Source: Candidatus Omnitrophota bacterium (GTDB lineage: Bacteria > NPL-UPA2 > BS750m-G34). From it: 10,973 bases of DNA. The notes under the pieces were generated by a model, which was not told the DNA's origin, searched no databases, and was given only the letters and a program-made list of their open reading frames with translations. Where the stretch lies: the NCBI GenBank assembly GCA_030640045.1, contig DAOWKF010000025.1:1-10973 (forward strand), written 5' to 3'. Within the stretch, counting starts at the first letter, position 1, and each line of letters opens with the position of its first letter. Of the stretch, positions 1-6,523 are shown piece after piece. The position numbers were made by a program, and so were the translations under genes.

Positions 1-7
1 AAAAGAT

Positions 8-36
8 AGCATATACCAATTTTCACTATTTGTCAA
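8..36 (-). promoter_or_regulatory. Candidate sigma70-type promoter reading out of the window's left edge
   Basis: On the minus strand, a perfect -35 box TTGACA (31-36) is followed by a 17-bp spacer and a weak -10 box TATGCT (8-13). Transcription would start at about position 1 and leave the window, so the gene it serves cannot be seen. It lies just downstream of the tmRNA 3' end, which suggests a new leftward transcription unit after ssrA. The -10 box matches the consensus at only four of six positions. Confidence 0.4.
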
Positions 37-73
37 GTAAAATTGTAAAAAAAATTAGGCCGGGAAAAAGATA

Positions 74-426
74 TGGTGGAGGTGGCGGGACTCGAACCCG
101 CGTCCTCAAGAATCTCAAAAAGAGCTCTACATGCTTATCCTGTTCTTTAGTTTCATTCTTCCCATCTCCAACAGGCAGGATACGGGAAGAATTAGCTTTT
201 TAGACATTCATAAGACCCGCAAAAGCTAACCAGGTCTTACATAGCCTGTTAGCGACGTCTTTCCGACCACACAGGCAAAGACCGGAAGACGTAGCCACCT
301 TATGCGGTGGCTAGGGCTAACTCTTCGTTAGCAGTTGTGTTTGTGCCAGGTTTTTTACGAGGCCTCCTGACAACCTCGGCATGCACCTCTTAGAGAGATG
401 TTCTCAAGTCGAAGCCTTTCACCCCC
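74..426 (-). ncRNA. ssrA: Transfer-messenger RNA (tmRNA, one-piece)
   Basis: This 353-nt RNA acts as tRNA and then mRNA to rescue stalled ribosomes and tag the nascent peptide for proteolysis. It works with SmpB, which is encoded immediately upstream. The 5' GGGGGTG (420-426) pairs with CACCTCC near the 3' end to form a 7-bp acceptor stem with one G-U pair, followed by discriminator A and an encoded CCA (74-76). A canonical T arm is present, with GCGGG and CCCGC around TTCGAGT, and GGCTTCGAC follows the 5' stem as in other tmRNAs. The tag reading frame lies in the middle. Order and length fit a standard one-piece tmRNA with no intron and no permutation. It may be co-transcribed with smpB, because no convincing separate promoter is visible in the 52-nt gap. 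Confidence 0.97.
300..332 (-). other. tmRNA tag-peptide reading frame (ANEELALATA)
   Basis: Within the tmRNA, the frame starting at the GCT resume codon (330-332) reads ANEELALATA and ends in TAA (300-302). The Ala-Asn-Glu start and the hydrophobic Ala-rich end match the known pattern of proteolysis tags. The C-terminal Leu-Ala-Thr-Ala differs from the better-known Ala-Leu-Ala-Ala ending, but remains small and hydrophobic. The resume position is inferred from position and pattern. Confidence 0.9.
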
Positions 427-433
427 TTTTAGT

Positions 434-468
434 CCCCGCGCTTTATTTCGCAATGTGAAATAGCGGGG
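434..468. repeat. Imperfect inverted repeat between smpB and tmRNA
   Basis: CCCCGC and TATTTC pair with GAAATAGCGGGG across a short loop, with a 4-nt bulge (GCTT) in one arm. It sits in the 52-nt gap between the smpB stop codon and the tmRNA 5' end. It is not followed by a T-run on the minus strand, so it does not look like an intrinsic terminator. Its place just ahead of the mature tmRNA 5' end would suit a processing hairpin on a smpB-ssrA co-transcript, but that role is inference. Confidence 0.5.
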
Positions 469-478
469 TTATCTGTAT

Positions 479-955
479 CTATTTTCGCCTTTCAAAATCT
501 CTTACCGTTCGCTCTATATCCCGCTGGACGGTCTTCTCTTTAATCTTTTGCCTCTTATCGTATAAACGCTTGCCTTTACAGAGGCCAACCTCAACCTTTG
601 CTTTCCCCTTTTTAAAATAAAGGGAGAGGGGCACAATGGCAAACCCCTTCTGGGAGACCTTATCAACAATGGTATCTATCTCTGAGCGGTGGAGTAGAAG
701 TTTTCTCCTGCGCAATGGGTCCGGCGTCTGCATATCGTGATGACTATAAGGCGCAATATGTATATTATACACCCATACTTGGTGATTTTCAACCCTTGCA
801 AAACTGCCTTTGAGGTTCACCCTTCCCTCGCGGATAGACTTTACCTCTGCGCCTTTAAGTTCTATCCCCGCCTCCAGGCGCTCCAGCACATAAAAATTCC
901 TTAAGGCATCCTTATTTCTGGCAACGACCGGAACACTTACCTTCTTCTTCCCCAT
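479..955 (-). CDS. smpB: SsrA-binding protein SmpB
   Basis: SmpB binds the tRNA-like part of tmRNA, brings it to stalled ribosomes and mimics the missing codon-anticodon region. The 158-residue product has the family length. Family hallmarks are ARNKDALRNFYVLERLEAGIEL and GAEVKSIREGRVNLKGSFA in the OB-fold, then a basic tail with KRLYDKRQKIKEKTVQRDIER. The frame stays open upstream to 1051, but those extra codons run through the uppP terminator hairpin and upstream of the smpB promoter. The ATG at 955, giving MGKKKVSVPVVARN, is therefore preferred. It has no Shine-Dalgarno sequence. A -10 box ends only 6 nt upstream, so the message is probably leaderless. The tmRNA gene follows 52 nt downstream, a common and functionally sensible pairing. 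Confidence 0.96.
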   Translation of the reverse strand: MGKKKVSVPVVARNKDALRNFYVLERLEAGIELKGAEVKSIREGRVNLKGSFARVENHQVWVYNIHIAPYSHHDMQTPDPLRRRKLLLHRSEIDTIVDKVSQKGFAIVPLSLYFKKGKAKVEVGLCKGKRLYDKRQKIKEKTVQRDIERTVRDFERRK

Positions 956-961
956 ATTTAC

Positions 962-990
962 ATTATAACATATATGAGTTATTTTCTCAA
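962..990 (-). promoter_or_regulatory. Promoter of smpB, predicted to give a leaderless mRNA
   Basis: On the minus strand, TTGAGA (985-990) is followed by a 17-bp spacer and a perfect TATAAT (962-967). Six bases separate the -10 box from the smpB ATG (953-955), so the predicted start point falls on or beside the A of the ATG. No ribosome-binding site is present, which agrees with a leaderless transcript. Confidence 0.75.
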
Positions 991-1024
991 TGATATCAGG
1001 GGGAGACGAGTAAGGGTACCGCCT

Positions 1025-1045
1025 AAAAGGGGACAGCCCCCTTTT
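1025..1045 (-). terminator. Intrinsic terminator of the rpsO-pnp-dut-uppP operon
   Basis: A perfect 8-bp stem AAAAGGGG/CCCCTTTT closes a 5-nt loop. On the minus strand the stem's own TTTT arm forms the U-tract. It starts 35 nt after the uppP stop codon and just before the smpB promoter, so it separates the two transcription units. The symmetric A and T arms could also work on the plus strand. Confidence 0.7.
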
Positions 1046-1079
1046 TCTCAATAATTATTGTGGCTAAGCTGCGATAGAA

Positions 1080-1844
1080 TTAATAGGGGGCGATGATGGA
1101 GACGATGCCGAGGATGATGCAATAAGGACTGAAGTAATATAACCTGCCTTTTTTTACTACTGCAAGAAGAAGTCTTATAGAAAGGATACCGACGATGAGT
1201 GCGGCAAGCATTCCGGTTAAGAGGGGTAATAGACTTGTTGATGCTGAAATGACTTTTTCAGGCGACTTTATAGACTCAAAGGCAAGGGCGCCGAGGATGG
1301 CGGGTATGGAGAGGAGAAAGGAGAACCTTACCGCTGTCTCCTTCTCCATGCCAAAGATAAGGCCTGTTGAGATAGTAGCGCCGCTCCTTGATATTCCTGG
1401 CGCGATGGCGATGCCCTGCGCTAATCCTATAAGAAGTGCCTGTGGTAATCTTAGATCCGATTGTTTCTTTTTAAAGAGAGGCAGATATGGAATCCACAGC
1501 CAGAAGCCGGTAATGATAAGCATCGCCCCCACTCCCCGCAAACTCCCGAAGAGGTCTTTGAAGGTGCCATAGAAAAAAAATCCGATAACAGCAGTAGGGA
1601 TACATCCGGCGATAATCAGACCAAGCCAGCGCCGCTTCTTCCCAAAGACATTTAGGATATCCCTCCAGAAGAAGATTATAACAGCAAGGAGTGTTCCAAT
1701 GTGCAGGAATATATCAAAGAGGAGTGGCGGTTCCTGAAACCCGAAATATTTATGGAGCAGGACGAGATGACCGGATGAGGATACGGGAAGAAACTCTGTC
1801 AACCCCTGGAGGACTCCGGAGAGAAGTGCCCTAAGAATAGACAT
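1080..1844 (-). CDS. uppP: Undecaprenyl-diphosphatase UppP (BacA family)
   Basis: This membrane enzyme dephosphorylates undecaprenyl diphosphate to recycle the lipid carrier used for peptidoglycan and other surface polymers. High expression of the family is known to give bacitracin resistance. The 254-residue product is full length and strongly hydrophobic, with about seven or eight membrane spans. Both signature motifs are present: GLTEFLPVSSSGHL at residues 14-27, with the catalytic-type Glu17 and Ser/His cluster, and PGISRSGAT at 149-157, with Arg153. The ATG lies 3 nt beyond the dut stop codon. An AGGG within the end of dut serves as ribosome-binding site, so translation is probably coupled to dut. 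It is the last gene of the operon, ahead of a hairpin terminator. Confidence 0.97.
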   Translation of the reverse strand: MSILRALLSGVLQGLTEFLPVSSSGHLVLLHKYFGFQEPPLLFDIFLHIGTLLAVIIFFWRDILNVFGKKRRWLGLIIAGCIPTAVIGFFFYGTFKDLFGSLRGVGAMLIITGFWLWIPYLPLFKKKQSDLRLPQALLIGLAQGIAIAPGISRSGATISTGLIFGMEKETAVRFSFLLSIPAILGALAFESIKSPEKVISASTSLLPLLTGMLAALIVGILSIRLLLAVVKKGRLYYFSPYCIILGIVSIIAPY

Positions 1845-1847
1845 ATA

Positions 1848-2297
1848 CTACCCTGTGTGCCCAAAACCGCCGGCAGAGCGGCTGGTCGCATCAAGTTCAT
1901 CCACAGGTTCTAATTCTACACGAACGACCTTCTGAATCACCATCTGGGCAATCCGCTCACCCCTCTTTACTATGAAGGGATTCTTTCCGAGGTTAACGAG
2001 TATTACAGAAACCAGGCCTCGGTAGTCGCTGTCTACGGTTCCGGGTGAATTCAGGATGCCAATTGCTTTCTTTAAGGCCAAGCCGCTCCGAGGACGTATT
2101 TGGGCCTCATAACCGGGGGGGATGGAAATATAAATGCCGGTAGAGATAAGCCTGACCTCTCCGGCCGCGATGGAGGTCTCACCTTCTACATCTGCATAGA
2201 GGTCCATTCCGCTTGCACCGGGAGACATATATGCGGGCAGGGGTAAATCCTGACAACCTTCTTTCCTCTTTACCTTAACCTTCAGATGGTTTGTCAT
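1848..2297 (-). CDS. dut: Deoxyuridine 5'-triphosphate nucleotidohydrolase (dUTPase)
   Basis: The enzyme hydrolyses dUTP to dUMP and pyrophosphate, keeping uracil out of DNA and supplying dTMP synthesis. All five motifs of the trimeric family are visible in 149 residues: ASGMDLYA (28-35), PRSGLA (69-74), GTVDSDYRG (86-94, with Asp89 and Tyr92), RIAQMVIQ (115-122) and [10 protein letters not shown] (140-149). Motif 1 has Met in place of the usual Tyr or Phe. The frame stays open upstream to 2387 through the pnp tandem repeat, which offers ATGs at 2333, 2315 and 2297 in this frame. The last one, MTNHLKVKV, gives the usual family length and leads straight into the first strand. It overlaps the pnp end by 23 nt, so coupled translation is likely. 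The exact start is less certain than the function. Confidence 0.95.
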   Translation of the reverse strand: MTNHLKVKVKRKEGCQDLPLPAYMSPGASGMDLYADVEGETSIAAGEVRLISTGIYISIPPGYEAQIRPRSGLALKKAIGILNSPGTVDSDYRGLVSVILVNLGKNPFIVKRGERIAQMVIQKVVRVELEPVDELDATSRSAGGFGHTG

Positions 2298-4461
2298 TCT
2301 CAGTTGGCTTATCATTCTCAGTTGGCTTATCATTCTCGGTTGGTTTGTCATTCTCAGTTGGTTTGTCGCTCTCGGTTGGTTTGTCATTCTCAGCCTGCTT
2401 TCTGCTCAGGTTTAATCTTCCCTGCTTATCTATTTCCATCAGCTTAACCGGGAATACATCTCCGAGCTTGACGACATCTTCTATATTCTTTACATATCCT
2501 TGCGCGAGTTCGGATACATGCACGAGTCCTTCCTGCCCAGGGAGTATCTCGCAGAAGGCACCGAAGTTCATCACCCGCTTTACCTTCCCCTGATAGATCT
2601 TTCCCACCTCGGGTTCTTCGGTCAACTTCTTAATTGCTTCAATGGCCTTGCGGGATGCCTCCGCGTCATTAGAGGCAATAAGCACCTTTCCTTCATCATC
2701 AATCTCTATTGTCGCACCTGTATCCTTTGTCAGCTTTCTGATAATCTTGCCGCCGGGGCCGATTACATCACCGATCTTCTCCGTGCTTATCTGCAAGGTA
2801 GTAATCCGCGGCGCATAGGCGGATAAATTATCCCGCGGTGCTGCGATTGCCTCGTTCATCTTGTCAAGAATGAAAAGTCGTGCTTCCCTCGCCCGGGTGA
2901 GCGCTTCGGTGAGAATATCAAAAGAAACACCTTTTGTCTTTATGTCCATCTGCAGGGCAGTAATGCCGTCTTTCGTTCCGGCGACCTTAAAGTCCATATC
3001 TCCGCAGTGGTCCTCCACGCCGGCAATGTCGGTAAGGATAGCACTTTTCTCTCCTTCTTTGATGAGGCCCATTGCAATACCGGCGACCGGTTTCCGGATG
3101 GGAACGCCGGCATCCATCAGCGCAAGGGTACTTGCACATACCGTTGCCATGCTTGAGGAACCGTTGGATTCTAATATTTCAGATACAACCCTGATGGTAT
3201 AAGGAAATTCATCCTCGGATGGCATTACGGGTTTCAATGCCCGCTCGGCAAGCGCGCCGTGCCCTATGTCACGCCTCCCCGGTCCTCTCATCGGCTTAAC
3301 CTCACCTACGCTAAAAGGAGGAAAATTGTAATGGAGCATAAAACGCTTATAGAATTTCCCTTCAAGGGCCTCAATCATCTGTTCATCTAAACGTGTTCCG
3401 AGGGTAGTGATAGCAAGGCTCTGTGTCTGGCCCCGAGTGAAAAGGCCGGAACCGTGTGTCCGCGGAAGAATGCCGGTCTCACAGGAGAGCCCTCTTATTG
3501 CAGTATAGTCTCTCCCGTCAATCCGCCTGCCTTCTTTTAGGATAAGCTTCCTTACCTCTTCCTGCTCAATCTCTTCTAATGCTGCCTTTATATCCCCGGC
3601 GGTGGCTGGAGAATCTTCTGTAACTAATGCTTCGGTGGCTTCTGCAAGCAACGCTGTTATCTCTTCCTGCCGTTTCTCTTTCTCTATGAGTTTATTTATC
3701 TCCTGGAACCGAACAAGATAGCGTTTCTTTATTTCCGTCAAGAGAGATTCATCAGGTGCGGCAATCTCTACCTCATATTTCTCTTTTCGGCCGGCCGCAA
3801 TTACTTCTTCCTGCAATTTCACAATATTCTGCAACTCTTGATGGCCAAATTGCAAAGCCTCTAATATCAGCGGCTCCGACACTTCTTTGCAGTCACCTGT
3901 TTCAACCATCATCACATCCTGCGCGTTACCGGCTATGACAAGGTCAAACTCGCTATCTTCGCGTTCCTTATATGTCGGATTAGCGATAAATTTTCCATTT
4001 ACCCTCGCTACCCGAATAGCGCCAATGGGTCCGGCAAAGGGAATATCCGAGAGCATAAGTGCGGATGAAGCGCCTACTATGCTGAGCACGTCAGGGTCAT
4101 ACTCGGCGTCACTGGATAATACAAGGGCCACTATCTGAATCTCGTTACGCATCCCTTTCGGGAAGAGCGGCCTTATCGGCCTATCTATCAAGCGATCCGT
4201 CAGAATCTCTTTCTGTGTGGGCCTGCCCTCTCTCTTAAAGAAGCCGCCCGGTATCCTACCGGCCGCAGCTGTCTTCTCCTGATATTCAACAAAAAGGGGT
4301 AAAAACCCTTTCGGCTCTCTCGCCTCTTTAGAGATTACTGCTGTAACCAACACCACGGTTCCTCCATACTGAACAGTAACGGAACCGTTTGCCTGCTTGG
4401 CATACTTACCTGTTGCTATTATAAGGTCTTCCCCGCCTATCTCTCTTCTAAATTCATTCAT
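2275..4461 (-). CDS. pnp: Polynucleotide phosphorylase (polyribonucleotide nucleotidyltransferase)
   Basis: PNPase degrades RNA 3' to 5' by phosphorolysis and is a core part of mRNA turnover. The 728-residue protein has the standard order: first RNase PH domain, linking helical region, second RNase PH domain, KH domain (about 550-618, with the GPGG loop near 568-571) and S1 domain (about 619-689). Typical motifs include [32 protein letters not shown] and the aspartate-rich [13 protein letters not shown] of the active core. The ATG at 4461 has GGAAGT upstream and lies 5 nt after the rpsO stop codon. After the S1 domain the protein ends in a charged tail of six DKPTEN-like hexapeptides, probably disordered, encoded by an 18-bp tandem repeat that overlaps the start of dut. 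rpsO-pnp is a widely conserved pair. Confidence 0.98.
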   Translation of the reverse strand: MNEFRREIGGEDLIIATGKYAKQANGSVTVQYGGTVVLVTAVISKEAREPKGFLPLFVEYQEKTAAAGRIPGGFFKREGRPTQKEILTDRLIDRPIRPLFPKGMRNEIQIVALVLSSDAEYDPDVLSIVGASSALMLSDIPFAGPIGAIRVARVNGKFIANPTYKEREDSEFDLVIAGNAQDVMMVETGDCKEVSEPLILEALQFGHQELQNIVKLQEEVIAAGRKEKYEVEIAAPDESLLTEIKKRYLVRFQEINKLIEKEKRQEEITALLAEATEALVTEDSPATAGDIKAALEEIEQEEVRKLILKEGRRIDGRDYTAIRGLSCETGILPRTHGSGLFTRGQTQSLAITTLGTRLDEQMIEALEGKFYKRFMLHYNFPPFSVGEVKPMRGPGRRDIGHGALAERALKPVMPSEDEFPYTIRVVSEILESNGSSSMATVCASTLALMDAGVPIRKPVAGIAMGLIKEGEKSAILTDIAGVEDHCGDMDFKVAGTKDGITALQMDIKTKGVSFDILTEALTRAREARLFILDKMNEAIAAPRDNLSAYAPRITTLQISTEKIGDVIGPGGKIIRKLTKDTGATIEIDDEGKVLIASNDAEASRKAIEAIKKLTEEPEVGKIYQGKVKRVMNFGAFCEILPGQEGLVHVSELAQGYVKNIEDVVKLGDVFPVKLMEIDKQGRLNLSRKQAENDKPTESDKPTENDKPTENDKPTENDKPTENDKPSEG
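2285..2392. repeat. 18-bp tandem repeat encoding the PNPase tail
   Basis: Five 18-bp units occupy 2297-2386, with partial units on both sides (2285-2296 and 2387-2392). Adjacent units differ by a few substitutions, mostly silent in the pnp frame, which reads DKPTES, four times DKPTEN, and finally DKPSEG. In the +1 shifted dut frame the same units read as M-[TI]-[NS]-Q-[PL]-R and supply several in-frame ATGs. Unit-number variation by slippage is plausible, since six-codon units keep both frames intact. Confidence 0.9.
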
Positions 4462-4466
4462 AATAA

Positions 4467-4736
4467 TTACTTCCTTAGTTTAAGTTTACTGATGATTTCT
4501 TGGTACTTCTTATCATCCTTGCGTGCCAGATAATCGAGGAGTTTCCTCCTCCTGTTTACAAGTTCCAGCATCCCCTTCCTTGAATGGTGGTCCTTCTTGT
4601 GAACCTTAAAGTGTTCGGCAAGACCGTTAACCCTCTCTGTCAGAACGGCTATCTGGACAGGCGCAGAACCGGTATCCTTCTCATGAATCTTGAAACTACT
4701 GATAACACTACCCTTCTTCTCTTTTGTCATAGTCAT
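4467..4736 (-). CDS. rpsO: 30S ribosomal protein S15
   Basis: S15 binds the central domain of 16S rRNA early in 30S assembly. The 89-residue product matches the family length and carries the signatures DTGSAPVQIAVLTERV, HFKVHKKDHHSRKGML and NRRRKLLDYLARKD. A longer frame opens with GTG at 4745, but that codon lies inside the ribosome-binding sequence. GAGGTGAT (4741-4748) sits 4 nt before the ATG at 4736, which is therefore chosen; a second in-frame ATG is at 4730. It is the first gene of the operon, with pnp 5 nt downstream, and has a strong promoter with a leader of about 43 nt. In some bacteria S15 represses its own leader, but no clear regulatory structure is visible here. Confidence 0.98.
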   Translation of the reverse strand: MTMTKEKKGSVISSFKIHEKDTGSAPVQIAVLTERVNGLAEHFKVHKKDHHSRKGMLELVNRRRKLLDYLARKDDKKYQEIISKLKLRK

Positions 4737-4785
4737 CTTTATCACCTCATCTTTTTATAACTTTTTATTAATGGGTTACAACTCT

Positions 4786-4814
4786 ATTATAGGCCTGAAA
4801 AAATTTTAGTCAAG
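4786..4814 (-). promoter_or_regulatory. Main promoter of the rpsO-pnp-dut-uppP operon
   Basis: On the minus strand, TTGACT (4809-4814) is followed by a 17-bp spacer and a perfect TATAAT (4786-4791). The predicted start near 4779 gives a leader of about 43 nt containing the GAGGTGAT ribosome-binding site. Unlike the smpB and araC promoters, this one gives an ordinary leadered message. Confidence 0.8.
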
Positions 4815-4975
4815 AGTAATTTTCTGGCGGAGACTTTCAAACTATGTTAGAACTTATTATATTCAAAATGTAAAACATTCTCCCCAGCACTAGTTCCCTA
4901 CAAACCATATCTATAATTTTACCTAATACTATCCATAGTTGCAAGAAAAAGAATCTTCAGGCATCTTTAGGCACC

Positions 4976-5017
4976 GCCCGCTGGGGCGGGCTCCGCTTGT
5001 GGTGTATGCACCGCTTG
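4976..5017. repeat. GC-rich palindrome cluster
   Basis: A 6-bp perfect hairpin GCCCGC-TGGG-GCGGGC (4976-4991) is followed by a GGTG-TATG-CACC dyad (5001-5012). Two direct copies of CCGCTTG (4993-4999 and 5011-5017) are spaced 18 bp apart. The cluster is far more GC-rich than its AT-rich surroundings. It lacks a T-run on either side, so it is not an evident terminator. It resembles dispersed palindromic intergenic elements, but only one copy is in this window. Confidence 0.5.
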
Positions 5018-5029
5018 CCCTGCCTGTTT

Positions 5030-5048
5030 ATAAAAAACCTCCTTAAAA
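5030..5048 (+). repeat. 19-bp CCTCCTTAAA-type repeat, outer copy
   Basis: This 19-bp sequence containing AAAAAACCTCCTTAAAA is identical to the reverse complement of 10836-10854. A slightly different shorter version (16 bp) occurs at 5245-5260. In the right-hand copy it directly abuts the 119-bp inverted repeat. Its minus strand contains AAGGAGG, a perfect Shine-Dalgarno core, so it could derive from a transposase ribosome-binding region. That origin is inference. Confidence 0.55.
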
Positions 5049-5109
5049 TCTTAAGACCTAATTAAAAAGGCAAAATTATCTTGAAATTGCTGAGAGACGT
5101 TAAAATGAA

Positions 5110-5228
5110 TGATAGGAATTTAGATTCTTAAACACAGTTAACATAACACTTTTTGCTGCCAGATCTTGTCTTATAGTACAGATTGTACTACCCAAAAGTA
5201 ATTCTGTCAATCTAGACACTGAAAAAAA
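5110..5228 (-). repeat. Left arm of a perfect 119-bp inverted repeat
   Basis: Base-by-base comparison shows that 5110-5228 is the exact reverse complement of 10855-10973. The right arm stops only because the window ends, so the true repeat may reach further left than 5110. The inner boundary at 5228/5229 is sharp: the right copy continues directly into a CCTCCTTAAA motif, whereas the left has an extra stretch of about 15 bp first. The arm contains an outward promoter and a dyad. No transposase can be read in the arm itself. It is best described as an insertion-sequence end or other dispersed repeat of unknown family. Confidence 0.9.
5174..5210 (-). promoter_or_regulatory. Outward promoter with dyad operator, left repeat arm
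   Basis: On the minus strand, TTGACA (5205-5210) is followed by a 17-bp spacer and TACAAT (5182-5187). The -10 box lies inside a 7+7 bp perfect dyad, TAGTACA-ATC-TGTACTA (5174-5190 in minus reading). The promoter points away from the accessory cassette, towards rpsO about 440 nt downstream. A dyad over a -10 box is the usual layout of a repressor operator. No regulator for it can be identified in the window. Confidence 0.65.
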
Positions 5229-5523
5229 GTGGGTGAAAAAAAAGTAAAAACCTCCTTAAAGGACTCTTCTAAGTTGAAAACCGCTTTTCGCACATTAAAA
5301 AGCAAACTTGAAATAGGGCCAATTTATCACTATGCCGAACGTAGAATTAAAGCACATATTTTTATCTGCTTTTTAGCTTTACTTCTGAAAATTACCTTCC
5401 ATAAGAATTTATGTAAAATTGACAAAACTTTCTCTTTAAACAAAGTATTAAAAAATATCAAAATCTGCAAACCTAAAAATGTCCAGTTATATCCACTGGT
5501 TACAAAAAACATACATTATCTTT
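5229..5523 (+). pseudogene. C-terminal remnant of an IS1634-like (IS4-superfamily) DDE transposase
   Basis: The frame opening with GTG at 5229 reads KLKTAFRTLKSKLEIGPIYH, then RRIKAHIFICFLALLL. This matches the C-terminal part of IS1634-type transposases, where VExAFRxLKxxLxxRPxYH and ERIxAHvFxxFLAxLL surround the last catalytic residue. Only about 90-95 residues of a protein normally near 500 or more remain. The position normally held by the catalytic Glu is Lys17 (AAA, 5277-5279), so it would be inactive even apart from truncation. A TGA at 5220-5222, within the repeat arm, blocks the frame upstream. The frame continues antisense into the reductase gene to 5705, but family resemblance fades near 5520. 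It marks past insertion and rearrangement at the cassette's left boundary. Confidence 0.8.
5483..5499 (-). terminator. Weak candidate terminator after the aldo/keto reductase gene
   Basis: A 5-bp dyad CCAGT/ACTGG with a 7-nt loop lies 35 nt beyond the reductase stop codon and is followed on the minus strand by ACATTTTT. The stem is short and overlaps the transposase remnant, so this may be chance. Confidence 0.25.
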
Positions 5524-5533
5524 CTATCGATCA

Positions 5534-6523
5534 TCAGGATGGGTTCCCTATGGATTCAGCGTCATACCTCATGCGATCCGCGTCTTCTCCTGTAAGCGTC
5601 AGGCGGCCTGCACCGGCATTCTCTATAGCATTTTTTGAAGATCTTGCTCCACAGATTGCACAGGTTATCCCCTTCTGCACCACTGTCCAGGCGATAACAA
5701 GTTGACCTAAAGTGCAGTAATATTTGTCAGTCAAATCCTTCCAGCTGGCAAGCATTTCGAGGACCTTCTTACGATTGTCTGGTCTGAACCATGGAATTTG
5801 GTTCCGATACTCTTCAATTCTAAATTTTCGGTCCATGCCGATTTTGCCGGTTAAAAGTCCCTGCTCGAGAGGGGAATACGCCATAATACTGATGCCTTTT
5901 TTATGGCAATAGGGAAGCAAATCAGGCTCAATGGCGAGATCCAGCAGGCTGTATTTTGGTTGACAAGCATCAACTACTCCTGATTCTAAATACTCTTCGA
6001 TTTGATCAATCGTTGCATTGGAAACACCGATCGCCTTTATTTTCCCCTCTGATTTTAGTTTGATCAGGCATTCCATCGTTTCGGCTATAGGTGTCTTTTC
6101 AGGCTCGACAGCCTGCCAATGGGTAAAGAGCAGATCAATATAGTCTGTGCCAAGGCGCCGTAGGCTATTTTCTACCTCGATCTTTATAGTACGTGGTTGC
6201 AACGAACGGTAAACATCCCTCCCATCTATGTTGAAAAAATATGATCCAGTTTTGTTTTCCCACCAAAAACCGCATTTAGTAGCTATAATTGCCTTTTCCC
6301 GCCGGCTCCTGATAGACTTCCCGACCACTTCTTCGCTCCTACCGAAACCGTAGCCTGGCGCCGTATCAATCAGGTTCACTCCCTGGTCTAAAGCAGCCTG
6401 TATTGCCTTGATTGATTCATGGTCACTTGACTCTCCCCACCAAGGGCCACCACCAATCGCCCATGTCCCCAAAGCAACAACGGAAATATCAATATTAGTC
6501 TGTCCTAATTTTCTATATTTCAT
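5534..6523 (-). CDS. Aldo/keto reductase, IolS/AKR11-like
   Basis: The 329-residue protein is a full-length (alpha/beta)8-barrel NAD(P)H-dependent oxidoreductase. The catalytic tetrad is visible as Asp53 and Tyr58 in LIDTAPGYGFGRSEE, Lys83 in IATKCGF, and His135 in LLFTHWQ. The opening MKYRKLGQTNIDISVVALGTWAIGG and the GFGRSEEVVGK stretch resemble the IolS-type branch, whose physiological substrates are mostly poorly defined carbonyl or sugar compounds. The ATG at 6523 has GGAGGTG upstream and overlaps the activase stop as ATGA, so translation is coupled. A longer frame to 6562 lies inside the activase gene and lacks such a site. As the last gene of the operon it probably reduces the carbonyl product of the glycyl radical enzyme, but substrate and direction are not shown by the sequence. 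Its base composition looks less AT-rich than that of its operon partners. Confidence 0.93.
   Translation of the reverse strand: MKYRKLGQTNIDISVVALGTWAIGGGPWWGESSDHESIKAIQAALDQGVNLIDTAPGYGFGRSEEVVGKSIRSRREKAIIATKCGFWWENKTGSYFFNIDGRDVYRSLQPRTIKIEVENSLRRLGTDYIDLLFTHWQAVEPEKTPIAETMECLIKLKSEGKIKAIGVSNATIDQIEEYLESGVVDACQPKYSLLDLAIEPDLLPYCHKKGISIMAYSPLEQGLLTGKIGMDRKFRIEEYRNQIPWFRPDNRKKVLEMLASWKDLTDKYYCTLGQLVIAWTVVQKGITCAICGARSSKNAIENAGAGRLTLTGEDADRMRYDAESIGNPS

Larger units (their letters stand above)
4815..5109. other. Non-coding gap between rpsO promoter and inverted-repeat arm
   Basis: No coding region can be supported here on either strand. The part at 4815-4970 is plain AT-rich sequence with nothing recognised. 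The part at 4971-5030 is a GC-rich palindrome cluster. At 5030-5048 lies a copy of a 19-bp motif that recurs in inverted orientation at 10836-10854. The part at 5049-5109 is AT-rich, with a TCTTAAGA palindrome near 5049. Confidence 0.6.

Noticed and set aside
434..468. Inverted repeat as an intrinsic terminator of smpB
   Set aside because: There is no T-run after the stem on the minus strand, and the stem is bulged.
956..1051. Longer N-terminal extension of SmpB (32 extra codons)
   Set aside because: These codons cover the uppP terminator hairpin and the smpB promoter, and the extension does not resemble the family. The ATG at 955 gives the normal length.
2298..2387. Longer dUTPase starting within the pnp tandem repeat
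   Set aside because: The extra residues are just the repeat read in another frame. The family length and first strand fit the ATG at 2297, although the alternative ATGs cannot be fully excluded.
2285..2392. CRISPR-like array
   Set aside because: The 18-bp units are directly contiguous with no spacers, and they encode the PNPase tail in frame.
2291..2593. Plus-strand repeat-rich open frame (SFSVGL repeats) opposite the pnp tail
   Set aside because: It is the antisense reading of the 18-bp repeat and the pnp S1 domain. It has no ribosome-binding site and no independent support.
5524..5705. Extension of the transposase fragment to 5705
   Set aside because: Beyond about 5520 the frame is antisense to the 3' end of the aldo/keto reductase gene and no longer resembles a transposase.
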